NCBI GenBank assembly: GCA_965248255.1
Contig: CBDFIW010000004.1
Location: 558,001 to 622,000, forward strand
Source of the DNA: JAKZVK01 sp965248255
Lineage (GTDB): Bacteria; Acidobacteriota; Terriglobia; Bryobacterales; UBA6623
Length of the DNA: 64,000 bases
Reading direction: 5' to 3'
Shown: piece by piece, positions 57,848-64,000 of the stretch
Position numbering within the stretch: the stretch's first letter is position 1
Layout of the letters: every line of letters begins with the position of its first letter
Notes under the pieces: generated by a model
What the model was told of the DNA's origin: nothing
Databases searched by the model: none
What the model saw: only the letters and a program-made list of their open reading frames with translations
Translations under genes and position numbers: made by a program

Positions 57848-58732
57848 GCCTGAAGTCCTGTCGTGGTACGAGTTCTGGATTCTACGCATCTACCCGAGCG
57901 CTCGATCTGGGTCAGCGGGTTCCAAAGGGTACATCATGGCGCGGCGCGAGCGCAATGATTGCTGGTCCTCATGTGTCTCGTCCTCATGCTGCCGGATTTC
58001 GGTTCTGGAGGACAAGGCAATACCAAGCATCGACAAGTGTCAATGCGGCAGACGTGGGCGTCCGCGCCATGACTCGATTGGGCGCACCGGGGGTGCATGG
58101 CCTCATATTATCCTCCGCGTCGACGCTGTTTTTGCGCTGTTGGTGGCCGTTACCTCCGTATGACCTCCGCCGCGGTTGGGTCGGGGCGTCGGCGACTGGC
58201 GTGATTCGTGTCTCGTGTTGCGGCCTGAGTGGTTTGTACGGATTCCAGCCCATTGATTCCAGTTCAACGGTTTTCGGGTGCGTTCTTGGTGATACCGCTA
58301 GGCACCGTCGAGTACCCTAACGTGTTGAATTCTTGGGCCTTCTGGAAAGTGCACCTGGCACCCTGTGCCGCCCGATCCGAGCGTATGCCGCACAGTTGGT
58401 TTGCCATTCGGTTTGAAACTGAGCCCTCGAACCGGCCCCCCCCATTTCGCTCCCGCCGGACCATCCTACCAGCGAAGCCGGTTGACCGATTCCGTACGGA
58501 ACCAAGGGCCGTCTCTTCACTCAGCGATCGGCTGGGCCAGGGTCACGACTTCTCCTGAAACTCTTCGGATTTTCCATCTCCGCGCCGGGGCCCGATGGCC
58601 CGGAACCATGTTCGGAAAAAAAGTGAAACGGTTGGGGTCTCACTCGTTACTATCCTATTGAACCGCGCCGCACATACATGGCCGGGTTCGAGTTCCAAAA
58701 ACAACTCACAAGGACAATGAGAGGAGAAAACC
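57848..58732. other. Gene-free stretch between the TIGR03437 gene and the next plus-strand gene
   Basis: No frame has a convincing protein pattern on either strand. CTCGATCTGGGTCAGCGGGTTC near 57902 resembles GGATCTGGGTC sequences at 24111 and 48686, another dispersed motif. Confidence 0.4.
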
Positions 58733-59253
58733 ATGTGTAACACAGTGTTTCCGCCAGCCCAGACCACCGCGGCCCCCAATACCTCAGGGACGGTGTCGCT
58801 GGCGACGTCGCCTTCGACCACTCTGCCGGGCACGATCGGAGGGACTTGTAGCCTGATCTGCTCTTCCCGACGCCGGACGACGCATCGCAGGTTCAGGTCT
58901 CGAGCGTCGCTGTCGTGAATCCGGAGACGAACGAACCCTTCCCCTGCTTCGGCCCGTTCAACCTGGACCAAGCCAGCCGAAGGGCCGCTCGCAGGGTGCT
59001 GCGCTCACTGAGCCTGCCCGTGCGGCCTCGCCGGCTGGACATCTGCGCCTTCGCGGCCCGCGTCACCGGGCCCATCCCCGACGGGGCACGCGCCGAGATC
59101 CAGTGGGAGGTCAAGCTGAACGGCACCAAGCCTGAGCAGTTCAAGGAGCTCTTGGGAAGATTCCACGGTTGGGTCTCCGGCGAGCTGAACGGCCGCAGGT
59201 TCCGCCACCACACCTGCTTCACTCAGGTCGACAAGATCGCCTGGAAGGACTAG
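58733..59253 (+). CDS. Small protein of unknown function, one frameshift
   Basis: ATG 58733 has a strong ribosome site (GAGAGGAG). The first ~42 residues (MCNTVFPPAQTTAAPNTSGT ... GGTCSL) are followed near 58858 by a one-base loss. The second frame continues DLLFPTPDDASQVQVSSVAV and contains PFPCFGPFNLDQASRRAARR, EIQWEVKLNGTKPEQFKELL and HHTCFTQVDKIAWKD. Joined, it is about 174 aa, soluble, without a signal peptide. No family was recognised. A minus-strand frame over the same bases looks like a shadow, as it has no ribosome site. Confidence 0.6.
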
Positions 59254-59361
59254 TAGGCAAGCGACCTGATCGCGGGGCCTGGCTCGGTCAGGCCCCGCAT
59301 CACCTTCCGGCCGGGATCGCCCGCGTGAAGCCGGGGCCCCCGGATGTAAGCTGTTGAAACC

Positions 59362-59451
59362 TGGCGGTGAGGGTGGGATTCGAACCCACGGAGGCCGCAA
59401 GACCTCAACGGTTTTCGAGACCGCCCGATTCAACCACTCTCGCACCTCACC
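59362..59451 (-). tRNA. tRNA-Ser (CGA)
   Basis: On the minus strand: acceptor GGTGAGG pairing with CCTCACC, discriminator G, encoded CCA, long variable arm, T-arm GGGTTCGAATCCC, and anticodon loop CTCGAAA with anticodon CGA. Length 90. Confidence 0.95.
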
Positions 59452-59558
59452 AGAGAGTCGCTTGACGGCTTCATTATAGCGTCCACCTTACGCTAGAGAC
59501 CGTTGCGGAGGCTCGGCGGACGCCCTGCTAATGTAAGCTCCTTGGCTACAATGGGAGC

Positions 59559-59648
59559 GGAGGAATGGCCGAGTGGTTGAAGGCGGCGGTCTTGAAAACC
59601 GTTAGCGGGGTAACTCGCTCGGGGGTTCGAATCCCTCTTCCTCCGCCA
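59559..59648 (+). tRNA. tRNA-Ser (UGA)
   Basis: Acceptor GGAGGAA with TTCCTCC, discriminator G, encoded CCA, long variable arm (GCGGGGTAACTCGC), T-arm GGGTTCGAATCCC, and anticodon loop CTTGAAA with anticodon TGA. Length 90. AT-rich DNA and the restriction island begin directly after it, so it may be an integration site. Confidence 0.96.
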
Positions 59649-59769
59649 TATATATTGTATAACTAATTTACAATAAGGAGTTTAATGAATTAAAATACAA
59701 TCAATCCCACTAAGACATCCCACAGCTTGAGCTGCTAGCATGATGATTCTCAACTCTGGAAGAGAAACG

Positions 59770-59800
59770 TTGAGCCTGACTCGGTCAGTCCCATTATAAT
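59770..59800 (+). promoter_or_regulatory. Putative sigma-70 promoter of hsdM
   Basis: TTGAGC 59770-59775 and a perfect TATAAT 59795-59800, spacing 19 bases. It lies 74 bases before the hsdM start. Confidence 0.5.
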
Positions 59801-59874
59801 GCACGGATCGCGGCAGCGATCTTAACGGTGAATGGGACTAGCATCGGCAACGCTGCTTGACGAGGAGAGAGGGC

Positions 59875-62233
<2,359 letters not shown>

Positions 62234-62480
62234 GGGTCAGTAGCGTAGATAAACATACCAAGGAGGAGGAATTACGAATTCGGCTCTCTAATTATGTCGA
62301 TGTGTACAAGAACGACCGAATCACTCAAGGGATGTCCTTCATGAGTGCAACGGCCTCACGAGACGAGGTTGAGAGATTCCGCCTTAAGCGAGATGACGTC
62401 CTCATCACGAAGGACTCCGAGGCTTGGGACGACATTGGGGTCCCGGCCCTTGTAACAGAGCCGGCCGACAAGTGGAAAAT

Positions 62481-63047
62481 ATGGAAAGTGACCTACAAGA
62501 CCTAGTTGCAGTTCCTCGCGAGACTCTGGAGATAGAGCTAAAAGCATGGCTCGATCTTACAGATAAGGCCGTGCGCGCCAACATTGCTCGGCACGTAGCG
62601 GCATTGGCCAATCACGGGGGCGGCTATATGGTTTTTGGATTTAATGACGATCTAAGCCACGATGAAAATCGTCCGAACTCACTGGAAAGTTATAGTCGAG
62701 ATGTATTCGCGGGGATCGTAAGTCGCTATTTGACACCGACTTTTCACTGTGAGGTGACGATTGTTCAGGATAAAGGCGGCGAACAATTCCCAGTCATTAG
62801 GGTGCCCGGTCATGGGCATGTGCCAATTGCTGCGAAGAAGAGTGGCCCCGATGATAACCGAGGAAAACCACAAGGTCTCGTGGCAGGCACTTATTACATT
62901 CGGAAACCGGGACCGCAGAGTGCTCCGATCATAAGTGTTGAGGAATGGGGACCTTTGATCAGGCGATGTGTCCTAAGCGACCGAGACAGATTGCTCAGGG
63001 ACATTGCCGGCTTATTGAATCCCGCAAATTATTATGACACTTTTTGA
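62481..63047 (+). CDS. AlbA_2/Schlafen-like DNA-binding protein, cut by IS630
   Basis: Starts MESDLQDLVAVPRETLEIEL and shows the AlbA_2 (Schlafen AAA-4) pattern: ETLEIELKAWLDLTDKAVRA, NIARHVAALANHGGGYMVFG and YYIRKPGPQSAPI. The genuine part runs to the IS630 boundary at 63014; the last residues to the stop at 63047 come from the element. Such domains are found in putative transcription factors and in genes close to restriction systems and anti-phage defence. The first 25 bases overlap the hsdS fragment. GC content is visibly lower than in the rest of the window, suggesting horizontal transfer. Confidence 0.8.
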   Translation: MESDLQDLVAVPRETLEIELKAWLDLTDKAVRANIARHVAALANHGGGYMVFGFNDDLSHDENRPNSLESYSRDVFAGIVSRYLTPTFHCEVTIVQDKGGEQFPVIRVPGHGHVPIAAKKSGPDDNRGKPQGLVAGTYYIRKPGPQSAPIISVEEWGPLIRRCVLSDRDRLLRDIAGLLNPANYYDTF

Positions 63048-64000
63048 CAGTGTGGAGCATCTATATATGTATGGGCAACCCCAAAGGTGTGAAGCGGGAT
63101 TTCAAGGCGCTGGAGAAGCGCCGTTTCGAAGCGATGCGGCTGCTCCACCAAGGCCACAATCAGTCCGAGACGGCGAGACGGCTGAACGTCGCTCGCCAAA
63201 CCGTCAGTGAGTGGCGGCGGCAATACCGCGAGCAGGGTGCGGCCGGACTCCGCCAGGCCGGGCGCGCCGGACGCAAGCCGCTCCTCGATGCCGCACAACG
63301 CGAACGCCTGACGTCGCTGCTGCTGGAAGGCCCGGAAGCCCACGGCTTCCCAACGCCCCTGTGGAGCTGTCCGCGGGTGGCTCGGCTGACCGGAGACGAG
63401 TTCGGGGTCGCATACCACGCAGGCCACGTCTGGAAGATCCTGCGAGCGCTCGACTGGAGCCCGCAACGCCCGGCCGGAAAGGCGCGCGAGCGCAACGAAG
63501 AGCGGATCCGCACCTGGAAGCGCAAGACCTGGAAGCGCATTAAAAAAAAGCCCAAAACGAAGGCCGTACGCTCGTCTTCATCGACGAAAGCGGATTGAGT
63601 CAGAAGCCGCATCGCTGCCGCACCTGGGCGCCACGTGGCCAAACACCGGTGCTGCAGTTTAACTTCAACTGGGAGAAGCTTTCCGTCTCGGCGGGGCTGA
63701 CGCTGCGTAACTTCTACTTCCGGCTCTATCCCGGTGCGATCGGCAAAGAGCAAGTGACCGACTTTCTCAAGGCGTTGGTACGTCATATCGATCGCCCGCT
63801 GCTGATCGTCTGGGATCGGCTGCCGGCGCACCGTAGCCGCCTGGTGCAAGAGTTCATCGAACTCTCCGAAGGCCACATCGCAACCGAGTACTTGCCACCC
63901 TATGCGCCGGAGTTGAATCCGGTGGAATACATCTGGGCTTACTGGAAGCAGCACGAGTTGCCGAACGTCTGTCCGAAAGACTACGGCGAGCTGAACGAGC
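63015..64000 (+). mobile_element. IS630-family element (type B, copy 2), right end outside the window
   Basis: The left end and the preceding TA (63013-63014) match the copy at 49907. About two base differences were seen in the shared part (for example GGGGC/GGAGC near the start and GCC/GTC at 63428). Confidence 0.95.
63071..64000 (+). CDS. IS630-family transposase (type B), partial, with -1 frameshift at A8
   Basis: Same two-frame structure as at 49963: the helix-turn-helix frame, A8 at 63542-63549 followed by G, then VFIDESG and the DDE core to the window edge. The conserved frame relation in two copies is the main support for programmed frameshifting. Confidence 0.9.

Noticed and set aside
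58543..58971. Minus-strand 142-residue frame overlapping the small plus-strand gene
   Set aside because: It reads fairly smoothly but has no ribosome site, and the plus strand has a strong one and a continuous protein after one base correction.

Overview
The window looks like a high-GC (about 60-65 %) chromosome segment of an acidobacterium, most likely of the Bryobacterales/Solibacter group. The clue is a class of very large secreted proteins ending in the 'Solibacter uncharacterised C-terminal' type domain (TIGR03437-like), together with lpxD, a Wza/Wzc-type exopolysaccharide locus and many PQQ-propeller, CocE and M36-type secreted enzymes. Taxonomy is inferred from protein style only; there is no rRNA gene here.

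Layout. 1-6786: the 5' part of a giant minus-strand surface/secreted protein made of DUF11 and prealbumin-like repeats; it runs off the left edge. 7286-7415: an intergenic block with nested stems that could be a structured RNA. 7640-17272: a plus-strand envelope/exopolysaccharide cluster (GT2, GT4, prepilin peptidase, lpxD, Wza-like exporter, BY-kinase, FlaA1-like N-terminal protein), in which three genes are broken (two frameshifts, one IS630 insertion). 17312-40629: ordinary metabolic and membrane genes (quinone reductase, lipoprotein, disulfide reductase, dut, putA beside a decayed arginase gene, CPBP protease, esterase, HAD phosphatase, enolase-superfamily enzyme), separated by palindromic intergenic repeats. 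40803-57847: two large secreted proteins (an M36 peptidase and a TIGR03437-type protein), both split by insertion sequences, with a PQQ-propeller lipoprotein, a remnant vapBC, a CHRD protein and a CocE-type hydrolase between them. 59362-64000: a tRNA-Ser pair followed by a defence-type island of lower GC: type I RM genes hsdM and hsdS, a second, out-of-frame hsdS piece, and an AlbA_2/Schlafen-like gene cut by an IS630 element at the right edge.

Mobile load is high: two copies of a 1164-bp IS630 element, two copies of a 1094-bp IS630 element whose transposase needs a -1 frameshift at A8, one IS3, one IS5-like and one ISNCY/IS1202-like element. For the elements complete in the window, both ends and the target duplications can be read directly. 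Removing the elements at 15475, 43661 and 55826/56993 restores perfect in-frame host genes.

About ten host-gene frameshifts are visible; four lie in G or C homopolymers (G8, C6, G25, G8) in secreted or surface-export genes. They may be assembly errors or contingency-type tracts; reads would decide. The other recurrent theme is several families of structured palindromic intergenic repeats, one with compensatory changes that keep a GGGA-loop hairpin.
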